Source: Microthrixaceae bacterium (lineage in GTDB: Bacteria; Actinomycetota; Acidimicrobiia; Acidimicrobiales; Microtrichaceae). Taken from it: a stretch of 64,000 nt of DNA. Shown one piece after another: positions 36,546 through 44,016 of this stretch (positions are counted from its first letter, which is position 1; every line of letters begins with the position of its first letter). The stretch spans positions 129,677 to 193,676 of the forward strand of contig JACJWI010000006.1 of assembly GCA_020637215.1 (NCBI GenBank). The letters run 5' to 3'. Below the pieces are notes generated by a model that was not told the DNA's origin, searched no databases, and saw nothing but the letters and a program-made list of their open reading frames with translations. The position numbers and the translations under genes are program-made.

Positions 36546-37291
36546 GCGTCGATCGCGGCGAGCACGTCGTCGGCGATGTCCATGTTGGCGTACACGTGCT
36601 GCACGTCGTCGTGGTCCTCGAGCGCGTCGACGAGCCGCAGCACGGCCTTGGCCGCCTCGACGGAGTCGAGCTCGACCGTCGAGGTGGCCAACATGGTCAG
36701 ATCCGACGACTCGACGGTGATCCCGGCCTCTTCGATGCCCGTCCGGACCGCCGCGGTGAGCTGCGCCTCGCAGGTGACCTGCCAGTGCTCGCCGTCACCG
36801 GACACGTCGTCAGCGCCGGCGTCGATGGCCGCCATCATCACCTCGTCCTCGTCGACCGAGCCGGGCACGATGACGATCCCCTTGCGCTCGAACTGCCACG
36901 CCACGGCACCGGGCTCGGCGATCGAGCCGCCCTGCTTGGAGAAGATCGAGCGCACCTCGGGGCCGGTGCGGTTGCGGTTGTCGGTCAGCCCCTCGATGTA
37001 GATCGCCACGCCGTGCGGTGCGTAGCCCTCGTAGGTGACCTCCTCGTAGGTGACGCCCTCGAGCTCACCGGTCCCCCGCTTGATCGCCCGCTCGATGGTG
37101 TCCATCGGCACCGATGCGTCCCGCGCCTTCTGGAACATGGTCCGCAGCGTCGGGTTCATGTCGGGGTCGCCGCCGCCGTTGCGCGCCGCCACCTCGACCT
37201 GGCGGATCAGCTTGGCGAAGAGCTTGCCCCGCTTGGCATCCGCCGCGCCCTTCTTGTGCTTGATCGTCGCCCACTTGGAATGCCCGGACAT
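36542..37291 (-). CDS. yebC: YebC/PmpR family protein
   Basis: A 249-residue protein of the TACO1/YebC family, known as a DNA-binding regulator in some bacteria and as a translation factor for proline stretches in others. The start MSGHSKWATIKHKKGAADAK is diagnostic. KLIRQVEVAARNGGGDPDMN, GYAPHGVAIYIEGLTDN and the acidic C-terminal domain are all present. Pro-rich proteins are frequent in this window, which fits the translation role. It overlaps the peroxiredoxin gene and sits 16 bases downstream of pdxT. Confidence 0.95.
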   Translation of the reverse strand: MSGHSKWATIKHKKGAADAKRGKLFAKLIRQVEVAARNGGGDPDMNPTLRTMFQKARDASVPMDTIERAIKRGTGELEGVTYEEVTYEGYAPHGVAIYIEGLTDNRNRTGPEVRSIFSKQGGSIAEPGAVAWQFERKGIVIVPGSVDEDEVMMAAIDAGADDVSGDGEHWQVTCEAQLTAAVRTGIEEAGITVESSDLTMLATSTVELDSVEAAKAVLRLVDALEDHDDVQHVYANMDIADDVLAAIDA

Positions 37292-37307
37292 AGCGCTCCT
37301 GTTCGCG

Positions 37308-37886
37308 TCACCCGACGAAGAGCTCGTGCAGGCGGCGGTCGCCGGCGAGCTCCGGATGGAAGATGGCCACCATGATCGCGCCGTCGCGCACCAGAGCGGG
37401 ACTCCCGTCGATGCGCGCCATGACCTCGACGCCGTCGCCGACCCGTTCGATCACCGGAGCCCGGATGCACACGGCGTGGAACGGCGCGTCACCCAGGCCG
37501 GCGGTGGCCAGCGCATCGACGTCGACGTCGATCTCGAAGCTGTCGACCTGACGCCCGAACCCGTTGCGCCGCACCGAGATGTCCACCGCCCCCAGGCAGT
37601 GCTGGTCGTCCCGGCCGTCGAGGATCTCCGAGCCGAGCAGGATCGCTCCGGCGCAGGTTCCGAAGACCGGTCGCCCGGACCGGCAGAAGTCGCGCAGCGG
37701 TTCGAGCAGGTCGAAGCGCTCGGCCAGCATCGACATGGTGGTGGACTCGCCGCCGGGCAGGACGAGGCGGTCGACGGAGTCGAGCTGGTCGGCCCGGCGC
37801 ACCTCTACGGCGCGGACCCCGAGCGACTCGAGGAGGTCGACGTGCAGGCCGAACGCCCCCTGAAGGGCGAGGACCCCGACGGTCAC
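37308..37886 (-). CDS. pdxT: Pyridoxal 5'-phosphate synthase glutaminase subunit
   Basis: A 192-residue class I glutaminase that feeds ammonia to PdxS. The GTG at 37886 overlaps the pdxS stop (GTGA) and gives VTVGVLALQGAFGLHVDLL. The catalytic triad is visible: the nucleophile in FGTCAGAILLGSEI (residue about 79), and the His and Glu in AIFHPELAGDRRLHELF near 170. LVLPGGESTTMSML is the oxyanion-side loop. Confidence 0.96.
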   Translation of the reverse strand: MTVGVLALQGAFGLHVDLLESLGVRAVEVRRADQLDSVDRLVLPGGESTTMSMLAERFDLLEPLRDFCRSGRPVFGTCAGAILLGSEILDGRDDQHCLGAVDISVRRNGFGRQVDSFEIDVDVDALATAGLGDAPFHAVCIRAPVIERVGDGVEVMARIDGSPALVRDGAIMVAIFHPELAGDRRLHELFVG

Positions 37887-38797
37887 CAACCGCGGTCCGC
37901 GAACGTGACCTCGATCTGGTCCATGCCGATGCCGGTCATGGGCGCACCCAGGCCCCGGCTCACCTTGGCGAGGATGTCGGCGTCGCGGAAGTGGGTGGTG
38001 GCCTCGACGATCGCCTTGGCCCGCGGCGCGGGGTCGTCGGACTTGAAGATCCCGGAGCCGACGAACACGGCCTGCGCGCCGAGCTGCATGGCCAGCGCGG
38101 CGTCCGCGGGAGTGGCGATGCCTCCGGCGCAGAACAGCGGCACCGGCAGAACGCCGGTCTCGGCGACCTCCTGCACCAGCGGCAGCGGGGCCCGCAGCTG
38201 CTTGGCCCACTCGAACAGCTCGGCGGAGTCGGCCTGGGTCAGCTTGCGGATGTCGCCGGTGATCGACCGGAGGTGACGCACCGCCTCGACGATGTTGCCG
38301 GTGCCGGCCTCGCCCTTGGAGCGGATCATGCAGGCACCCTCGGAGATGCGTCGCAGCGCCTCGCCCAGGTTGGTCGCCCCGCACACGAACGGCACGGTGA
38401 ACGCCCACTTGTCGATGTGGTGGGTCTCGTCGGCGGGGGTCAGCACCTCGGACTCGTCGACGTAGTCCACGCCGAGCGCCTGGAGGATCTGGGCCTCGAC
38501 GAAGTGCCCGATGCGGGCCTTGGCCATGACCGGGATGGTCACCGCGGCCTGGATGCCCTCGATCATCACCGGGTCGCTCATGCGGGCCACCCCGCCGTCG
38601 ACGCGGATGTCGGCGGGCACACGCTCGAGCGCCATCACCGCGGTCGCCCCCGCGTCCTCGGCCACCCGGGCCTGCTCGGCGTTGACGACGTCCATGATGA
38701 CGCCGCCCTTCAGCATCTCGGCGAGGCCGCGCTTGACGAGGGTCGAACCGGTCTGGTGGTCGGCGCCGGAGAGGGAGGGGGTGCCTGGCTGGGACAT
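37883..38797 (-). CDS. pdxS: Pyridoxal 5'-phosphate synthase lyase subunit
   Basis: A 304-residue TIM-barrel enzyme that builds PLP from ribose 5-phosphate, glyceraldehyde 3-phosphate and ammonia. Family blocks: VKRGLAEMLKGGVIMDVVN, AVMALERVPADIR, PVMAKARIGHFVEAQIL (catalytic Lys), DYVDESEVLTPAD, FVCGATNLGEALRRI, and the phosphate loop in FCAGGIATPADAALAM and QAVFVGSGIF. Forms the 24-subunit PdxST complex with the next gene product. Confidence 0.97.
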   Translation of the reverse strand: MSQPGTPSLSGADHQTGSTLVKRGLAEMLKGGVIMDVVNAEQARVAEDAGATAVMALERVPADIRVDGGVARMSDPVMIEGIQAAVTIPVMAKARIGHFVEAQILQALGVDYVDESEVLTPADETHHIDKWAFTVPFVCGATNLGEALRRISEGACMIRSKGEAGTGNIVEAVRHLRSITGDIRKLTQADSAELFEWAKQLRAPLPLVQEVAETGVLPVPLFCAGGIATPADAALAMQLGAQAVFVGSGIFKSDDPAPRAKAIVEATTHFRDADILAKVSRGLGAPMTGIGMDQIEVTFADRGW

Positions 38798-38855
38798 GGC
38801 CGCAGTCTACCGACGAGCCCGGGGTCGACCCGAAGCGGGAAACCCCACCCCGAAC

Positions 38856-38909
38856 CCGTTCTGTAGTGCGAGATCCACACGTTCGCCTGGATCTCGCACT
38901 ACAGAACGG
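38856..38909. terminator. Hairpin with perfect 22-bp stem
   Basis: Arms 38856-38877 and 38888-38909 are perfect reverse complements around a 10-base loop (CACGTTCGCC). The left arm starts CCGTTCTGTAGTGCG. It lies 25 bases past the stop of the M48-like gene and 58 bases before the pdxS start, so it probably terminates the former. The arm end CCGTTCTGT is shared with the 56-bp palindrome at 56738. Confidence 0.7.
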
Positions 38910-38934
38910 CGGTCAGCGGCGCCGCGAACGGGGA

Positions 38935-39783
38935 TCAGAGCTCGTGGAGGACCGCAGCGCGGTAGTCGAGGGGCTGGGCGACGGTCGCCGCCACCGCGGG
39001 ATCGATCCCGACGTCACCCTCGATCACCGGCGCCATCCACAGGTGCGCGGTCGCCGGGGGGACGCCCGGTCGCTCGGTCCCGATCCGCTCGAGGTGCTCC
39101 AACGCCGCGGCCAGGCCCGGCGGGTAGCGGGTCATGGCCACCGCGGCCAGATCGGTGTGCACCGCCCGCTGGTCGCCCAGGCCGTCGGCCAGGATCTTGC
39201 CGGCGGCGTCGACGGTGCCGAGGAACGGGCCGAGAAGGCCGACCACGACGGTGCCGTACCGGGCCGAGCCGTCCTTGATGCGTCCCAGCAGGTTGGCGGC
39301 GACGCCTTCGAGCTCCACGACGGTCAGCGAGTCGACCAGACCGCGGGTCACCACCAGCACGGCACGGTCCTCGGACGCCGCGGCCAGCGCGTTGGCCTCC
39401 ACGCCGTCGATCACCCAGAGCTCGGGGTCGTTGACCCCGCTGGTGACGCCGAGCCCGTCGACGACGTTGGCCCACCGCGGTTCGTCCTCGGACGGCAGCG
39501 GTCGGGCGCCGACCTGGCCGAGCACCCGGTCGAGCGCGCCGCGCACCTGGAGGCGCACGTACAGCGCCCACGCCCCGGCGACGACCACCAGGGCGAGCAG
39601 CCCGAGGAGCGGAGCGGCCACGATCGCCACCACGACGGCGACGACCATGCCGGGCATGATCCCGAACAGCGACCAGGCGGTGACGACCGAGCCCGTCCGG
39701 GCGTCGAAGCCCGCGGTCCGGGCCGGATCGGAACTCGGTTCGGCGGTCCGTGACCCGTCGGAACGGGGAGGCGTTGCAGACAC
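38935..39783 (-). CDS. M48-like membrane protein lacking the zinc-protease motif
   Basis: A 282-residue protein. Two adjacent membrane helices lie at about residues 37-75 (MVVAVVVAIVAAPLLGLLAL and VVVAGAWALYVRL). The soluble part follows the HtpX/M48 pattern: PELWVIDGVEANALAAAS (where proteases have the NAFA block), AVLVVTRGLVDSLTVVELEGVAANLLGRIKDG-type sequence, and ALEHLERI later. The HEXXH helix is replaced by VELEGVAANLLG, and the second metal-ligand region reads HTDLAAVAM, so zinc catalysis is unlikely. Probably a pseudopeptidase with a structural or regulatory role. It lies 11 bases after the pimA stop and was probably cotranscribed with it. Confidence 0.7.
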   Translation of the reverse strand: MSATPPRSDGSRTAEPSSDPARTAGFDARTGSVVTAWSLFGIMPGMVVAVVVAIVAAPLLGLLALVVVAGAWALYVRLQVRGALDRVLGQVGARPLPSEDEPRWANVVDGLGVTSGVNDPELWVIDGVEANALAAASEDRAVLVVTRGLVDSLTVVELEGVAANLLGRIKDGSARYGTVVVGLLGPFLGTVDAAGKILADGLGDQRAVHTDLAAVAMTRYPPGLAAALEHLERIGTERPGVPPATAHLWMAPVIEGDVGIDPAVAATVAQPLDYRAAVLHEL

Positions 39784-39794
39784 GGCGGTCCAGG

Positions 39795-40892
39795 CTACCC
39801 GGCGACGAGCTGGTGGTACCGCTGCAGGTACAGGTCGGTGAGGCGCTCGACGTCGAAGGGCTGCACCCGCTCCCAGCCGAGGTCGCGCTGCCGGGCGGCC
39901 TCCGCCGGGTCACCGAGCACCCGTCGCAGCCGATCGGCCAACGCCGCGGCGTCGCCGACCGGGGCGAGCAGCGCAGCGGGCTCGCGTGGGACCGACCCGT
40001 CGGGCGCCGGGGCGGTGGCGACCTTGGTGTAGCCGGGGATGTCGCTGGCCACCACCGGCGTCCGGGCCGCCATGGCCTCGAGCAGGATGACGCCGAAGGA
40101 CTCCCCGCCGAGCGACGGGGCGCAGAACACGTCGGCCCCGGCCAGTCGGCGGTCCCGCTCGTGGTCGTCGATGCGACCGAGCCACTCGATGCGCTCGTCG
40201 GTGAAGCGGGCCTGCAGGGCGTCGGTGTCGGGTCCCGTGCCCGCCACCCAGATCCGCACCTCGGCGGGCAGCTCCTCCAGCGCGCTCAGCAGGACGTCGA
40301 GGCCCTTGCGGGGCTCGTGTCGTCCGACGAACAGCACCGTCGGGCCGTCGGTGGGCCACGGCTCGGCAGAGGCGAACCGCTGAACCTCCACCCCGTTGAA
40401 CATGAGCTCGTAGTCGCCGTCGAGGTGGTCCCGAGCGAGGTCGCGGGCGTCCTCGGACACCGCGACGCGCAGGTCCAGACGGCGGGCACCCCACTGCACC
40501 AGCGGCTTCATGGCGGTGTAGGCGGGTTGGGAGCCAGCAGCGTGGAAGGTGCCGACGAGCGGGGCTGGCTTGAGCAGGAGCGACGTGACCGTCGGGCCGG
40601 GGGCGAGCGGCTCGTGGAGGTGCACGACGTCGAACGCCTCGTCCCACAGCGCACGGATGGTGCGGAACTGAGCGGCGGGGTCGGGGGCGACCGGGGCGAT
40701 CGAGCCGTTGGCCGCGGTGGGCAGGCTGTTGCCCAGCGGGGTCACGAACAACTCGGGCGGCGGACCGTCGCACGGGGCCAGCACACGGGTCTCGTGCCCG
40801 CGTCGACGCATGGAGCGCGCCAAGGCGAGGACCTGGCCCTGCACGCCGCCGGGCATGGTCAGGCTGTACGGGCAGACCAGGCCGATGCGCAT
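39795..40892 (-). CDS. pimA: Phosphatidylinositol mannosyltransferase (PimA-like GT4)
   Basis: A 365-residue glycosyltransferase predicted to add the first mannose to phosphatidyl-myo-inositol on the cytoplasmic membrane face. The start MRIGLVCPYSLTMPGGVQGQ is characteristic. The GT-B C-terminal domain has VLFVGRHEPRKGLDVLLSAL and the EX7E site in CAPSLGGESFGVILLEAMA. A GTG at 40901 would add three residues and is possible. It directly follows the acyltransferase gene, as in the pgsA-patA-pimA order of mycobacteria. Confidence 0.92.
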   Translation of the reverse strand: MRIGLVCPYSLTMPGGVQGQVLALARSMRRRGHETRVLAPCDGPPPELFVTPLGNSLPTAANGSIAPVAPDPAAQFRTIRALWDEAFDVVHLHEPLAPGPTVTSLLLKPAPLVGTFHAAGSQPAYTAMKPLVQWGARRLDLRVAVSEDARDLARDHLDGDYELMFNGVEVQRFASAEPWPTDGPTVLFVGRHEPRKGLDVLLSALEELPAEVRIWVAGTGPDTDALQARFTDERIEWLGRIDDHERDRRLAGADVFCAPSLGGESFGVILLEAMAARTPVVASDIPGYTKVATAPAPDGSVPREPAALLAPVGDAAALADRLRRVLGDPAEAARQRDLGWERVQPFDVERLTDLYLQRYHQLVAG

Positions 40893-40902
40893 CGGCGGCA
40901 CC

Positions 40903-41856
40903 CTACTGCGGGACGCCGGAGCCCTCGGCGGCCGGACCGGAGCCGTCGGCGGCCGGGCCGGTCCCGTCGGCGGCGCCCAGCGCCACGACGTCGCTCGGCC
41001 AGTTGGGCTGGAGCAGGTGCCACTGCTCGGGGGCGACCCGGATCAGGTCCTCCATCGCGAACGCGAGGTCCTGGGTGACCCGGGCGACGTCGTCGCGCAG
41101 CCGGCCCCGCCGCTCGGTGTCGAGCGGGGCGCCGACCACGCCGTGGCAGCGGCGGCCCCGGAAGTAGACCGCGGTCGGCAGCAGCGGCGACTCCGAACGC
41201 AGCGCCATCAGGGCCGGCCCGCCGGGCAGCGTGGTGCGCTCGCCGAAGAACTCGACCTCGATGCCGGTGCCCGACAGGTCCCGGTCGCACAGCAGGCACA
41301 TGATGTCGCCGCGGGCGAGAGCGGCGGCCGACTCGGAGCCCGCTCCCGGCCCGAGCGGGATGATCTGCATGCCCAGTCCCCGGCGCAGCTCCAGGAACCA
41401 CTCGTGGAGCTCGGGCGGCTCGAGCGTCTCGGCCACCGCGGTCACCGTCCAGCCGTGCTCGCTGCCGAGCCACCGGCCGGCCCACTCCCAGCCGCCCACG
41501 TGAGGCAGCGCCAGGATGGGGCCGACTCCGCGGTCGAGGGCGTCGGCGATGTGCTCGAGCCCTTCGATCGTGAAGCCGTCGGAAACCTGGTCGGCGTTGA
41601 GGTCGGGCAGCCGGAGGGTGTCGACCCAGTAGCGGGCGTAGCTCTCGAACACGTGGCGCACCGCCCGGCGGACCTGGGTGTCGGATGCGTCCGGGCCGAG
41701 CACCCGGCGCATGTTGCGCTCAGCGATCAGGCGCTGGTCGGCCGACAGCGGCACCGCGGCCTGAGCCAGTCCCCGGGCCGCGAACGCCGCCATGGGTTCC
41801 GGGAGGACGCGCACGAGCCGCGACGCCAGCCGGAGTCCACCGACGGACAGTTCCAC
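40903..41856 (-). CDS. Phosphatidylinositol mannoside acyltransferase (LpxL/HtrB fold, PatA-like)
   Basis: A 317-residue membrane-associated acyltransferase. The family HX4E motif is seen in LALPHVGGWEWAGRW near residue 120. The second conserved block is MCLLCDRDLSGTGIEVEFFG near 190, and PTAVYFRGRRCHGVVG follows. There is no long membrane helix, but the N-terminus is amphipathic. The position between pgsA and pimA points to acylation of phosphatidylinositol mannosides, as for PatA (Rv2611c). The end has a GTGPAADGSGPAAEGSG repeat-like tail. Confidence 0.9.
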   Translation of the reverse strand: MELSVGGLRLASRLVRVLPEPMAAFAARGLAQAAVPLSADQRLIAERNMRRVLGPDASDTQVRRAVRHVFESYARYWVDTLRLPDLNADQVSDGFTIEGLEHIADALDRGVGPILALPHVGGWEWAGRWLGSEHGWTVTAVAETLEPPELHEWFLELRRGLGMQIIPLGPGAGSESAAALARGDIMCLLCDRDLSGTGIEVEFFGERTTLPGGPALMALRSESPLLPTAVYFRGRRCHGVVGAPLDTERRGRLRDDVARVTQDLAFAMEDLIRVAPEQWHLLQPNWPSDVVALGAADGTGPAADGSGPAAEGSGVPQ

Positions 41857-41892
41857 GGCTCGCGCGGTCCGCTGCGTCCGGAGCGGGCCCGA

Positions 41893-42612
41893 TCAGGACC
41901 GCGGCCGACGAGCAGAGCGGGTCGCCCGCGTCTCGAGGCGTCGGGAGCGCTGCTCGGCCCAACGGGTGCCCGAGGTCCGGCCGGTGCGCCGGGCCCGCGA
42001 GCTGCGACGGTCCGACAGCGCCTTGGGCGGCGCCGCGGCCTGACGCCACACCTTCACGAAGCGCTGCCCGGCGGTGATCATGTTGAGCACCACGATCAGG
42101 GCGAGCACCGCCAGCAGCAGCGGCGGGAACAGCAGACCGACCGCCAGCATGATGAACCGCTCGGCCCGCTCGACCAGACCGCCGGAGCCGTCGAGGCCGA
42201 GGGCGTCGCCCTTGGCGCGGATGTAGGACACCAGCGACGCCGACACGTAGCAGGCCATCGGCAGGATGACGACGACCGGGCGACCGTCGGTGGCGGCCAG
42301 GTACCAGGTGACGCCGCCGAAGAGCAGGCCGTCGGTGAGGCGGTCCGACACCGAGTCGAAGAACGCGCCCCGCTGCGACGCGGTGCCCCACGCCTTGGCC
42401 ACCGCGCCGTCGATCAGGTCGGGGATGCCGGTGAGGACCAGGAAGAGCAGGCCGAGGTTGAGAGCCCCGGCCCCGATGGCCACGGCCGCGGCGACGGCCA
42501 TGACGATCCCGGCAGCGGTGATCATGTCGGCGGTGATGCCCAGGCGCTTGATGCTCTGGCCGATGGGCTTCACGGCGGCGTCGACCTGGGTGCGGAAGTT
42601 CCCGTCGAACAT
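41893..42612 (-). CDS. pgsA: CDP-alcohol phosphatidyltransferase, probable phosphatidylinositol phosphate synthase
   Basis: A 239-residue integral membrane enzyme. The CDP-alcohol signature appears as DGAVAKAWGTASQRGAFFDS followed by VSD: DGxxAK (Lys for the usual Arg), then G-x3-D-x3-D. Six helices are predicted, such as MITAAGIVMAVAAAVAIGAG and FIMLAVGLLFPPLLLAVLAL. The C-terminal 40 residues are Arg-rich. Context (acyltransferase and pimA downstream, HIT and thrS upstream) supports PIP synthase rather than phosphatidylglycerophosphate synthase. Expression is probably controlled by the palindromic operator at 42671. Confidence 0.9.
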   Translation of the reverse strand: MFDGNFRTQVDAAVKPIGQSIKRLGITADMITAAGIVMAVAAAVAIGAGALNLGLLFLVLTGIPDLIDGAVAKAWGTASQRGAFFDSVSDRLTDGLLFGGVTWYLAATDGRPVVVILPMACYVSASLVSYIRAKGDALGLDGSGGLVERAERFIMLAVGLLFPPLLLAVLALIVVLNMITAGQRFVKVWRQAAAPPKALSDRRSSRARRTGRTSGTRWAEQRSRRLETRATRSARRPRS

Positions 42613-42670
42613 GGGGGTGGAGGCCTCGTCTTCTGCGCCTCCGGACCGGTGACCGGGCGGCCACCACCGG

Positions 42671-42692
42671 AGTGCTAACTGGAGTTAGCACT
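42671..42692 (-). promoter_or_regulatory. Perfect palindromic operator
   Basis: AGTGCTAACT-GG-AGTTAGCACT: two perfect 10-bp arms with a 2-base spacer. It abuts the -10 hexamer of the predicted pgsA promoter and covers the expected transcription start, the classic place for a repressor such as a TetR-family dimer. Located 59 bases upstream of the pgsA start codon. Confidence 0.7.
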
Positions 42693-42721
42693 ACCCTAAC
42701 CCGAGCCGGACGAAAAGTGAA
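42693..42721 (-). promoter_or_regulatory. Predicted promoter of the pgsA-acyltransferase-pimA unit
   Basis: On the minus strand TTCACT (42716-42721) and TAGGGT (42693-42698) are separated by 17 bases, matching housekeeping sigma spacing. The palindromic operator begins directly after the -10. No experimental support. Confidence 0.5.
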
Positions 42722-42788
42722 GCACCTCCCCGATGGCGGCCACGCCGATCGGTCGGTGGCAGCGCCGCTCGGGCGACGAACGAGCCGG

Positions 42789-43379
42789 TCAGGCTGTCAG
42801 CGAGCCGTCGAGGTCCGACCAGTCCTCGGGGTTGTCCTCGGCGAAGAACTCGACGACCTCGCCCGACACCCCGTCGACCAAGACGATGCCGCGACGCGTC
42901 GGCGGGTCCTCGGCCGAATAGCAGAGGATCCGCCACGTCGGCCGGGACAGCCAGCCCTTCCACGCCATCTGCGCGGAGGCGTGGCCGACCGGGAAGCCGA
43001 CCGCCCTCGCGGCGGCGGCCAGAGCCTCGGACTCCTCGACCGTCAGCGTCCAGCCCGCCACCATCCCGTAGGCGCCGAAGAGCACCAGCCCGACCCCGGC
43101 CCACAGGGTCCCGGCGTTGACCAGGGCGCTGTCGGTGTCGGACAGGGCGAACACGACCAGGCACGCCACGCCGATGACCAGGTAGATGGCAGCGGGAATC
43201 CGACGGCGGTTGTTGTTGGGGAAGGTGTACGGCCCGACGAACTCCGAGACGTTGAGGTCCTCGGGGAGCTCGTCGACGTAGTCGTCGCCGTGATCGAGGT
43301 CGTCGCCGTGGTCTGTGGGGTCGACGTCGGCAGGGTCGTCGTCGATCTCGTCGGCGGCGTCGGGGCGGGGGTCGCTCAC
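42789..43379 (-). CDS. Two-helix membrane protein of unknown function
   Basis: A 196-residue protein. The N-terminal 45 residues are very acidic (DPADVDPTDHGDDLDHGDDY). A TFPNNNRRRIPAAIYLVIGV segment leads into two helices (residues about 62-80 and 88-107, LWAGVGLVLFGAYGMVAGW). A soluble C-terminal domain of about 85 residues follows (EESEALAAAARAVGFPVGHA, then WKGWLSRPTWRILCYSAED), with a beta-rich end GIVLVDGVSGEVVEFFAEDN. It lies between the HIT gene and the pgsA promoter. Not recognised. Confidence 0.75.
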   Translation of the reverse strand: MSDPRPDAADEIDDDPADVDPTDHGDDLDHGDDYVDELPEDLNVSEFVGPYTFPNNNRRRIPAAIYLVIGVACLVVFALSDTDSALVNAGTLWAGVGLVLFGAYGMVAGWTLTVEESEALAAAARAVGFPVGHASAQMAWKGWLSRPTWRILCYSAEDPPTRRGIVLVDGVSGEVVEFFAEDNPEDWSDLDGSLTA

Positions 43380-43417
43380 GCCGCGAACCGTAGCGGCCGC
43401 CCTGCTCCGACCACGAA

Positions 43418-43489
43418 GCGGCTCACCCGCTGGCAGGCCATGCGGCTCACCCGCTGGCAGGCCATGCGGCTCACCCGCTGGCAGGCCAT
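43418..43489. repeat. Three identical 24-bp tandem repeats at the end of the HIT gene
   Basis: Units 43418-43441, 43442-43465 and 43466-43489 are identical (plus strand begins GCGGCTCACCCGCTGGCAGG). The third unit encodes the last residues and stop codon of the HIT protein on the minus strand; the other two lie beyond the stop, so each carries a duplicate stop. Looks like a minisatellite. Confidence 0.95.
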
Positions 43490-44013
43490 GCGGCGCGCAC
43501 CCGCTGCCGGGCCTCGTCGAGCGACACGGGCAGCACCCGGGTCCCGCCGGCGACGGTCATGAAGTTGGCATCACCCACCCACCGGGGCACGCAGTGCACG
43601 TGCAGGTGGTCGGCCTGCGATCCCCCCGCCGCGGTGCCCAGGTTGATGCCGACGTTGACCGCGTCGCAGGCCAGGCCGGCCTTGAGGGCCACCACCGCGT
43701 CGCGGACCGTGGCCCACAGCTCGGCGAACTCGTCGGGGTCGAGGTCCTCCATCTCGGCCACCGCCCGCAGCGGCAGGACCATCAGATGCCCGGAGGTGTA
43801 CGGGAAGCGGTTGAGGATGACGAAGCACCGCTGTCCACGACGCACGATCTGCTTGTCGTCGTCGCTGCCCGGAGCGGCCAGGATCCGCTCGAACAGGGTG
43901 CGGCCGTCGACGTCCGCTCCGGCGTCGGGCGCCACGCCCGACTCGTCACGACCGTCGGTGATGCCGGTGACGTAGGCGGATCGCCACGTGGCCCACAGGT
44001 GCTCGAGCGCCAC
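43471..44013 (-). CDS. HIT family nucleotide hydrolase/phosphorylase
   Basis: A 180-residue histidine-triad protein. The catalytic motif is ADHLHVHCVPRW (HLHVH) near residue 145. FVILNRFPYTSGHLMVLPLR near 70-89 is the family N-terminal strand pair. In mycobacteria the thrS-linked HIT protein (Rv2613c) acts on diadenosine tetraphosphate, and the same neighbour relation is seen here. The GTG start at 44013 is 3 bases after the thrS stop. The C-terminus lies in a 24-bp tandem repeat. Confidence 0.92.
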   Translation of the reverse strand: MALEHLWATWRSAYVTGITDGRDESGVAPDAGADVDGRTLFERILAAPGSDDDKQIVRRGQRCFVILNRFPYTSGHLMVLPLRAVAEMEDLDPDEFAELWATVRDAVVALKAGLACDAVNVGINLGTAAGGSQADHLHVHCVPRWVGDANFMTVAGGTRVLPVSLDEARQRVRAAWPASG

Positions 44014-44016
44014 TGA

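Noticed and set aside
42671..42692. The palindrome looked like a CIRCE heat-shock element
   Set aside because: CIRCE has TTAGCACTC then GAGTGCTAA with a 9-base gap; here the arm order is reversed and the gap is 2, and the gene downstream is not a chaperone.
43418..43489. Regular short repeats considered as a CRISPR array
   Set aside because: Units are directly adjacent with no spacers, and part of them is coding.
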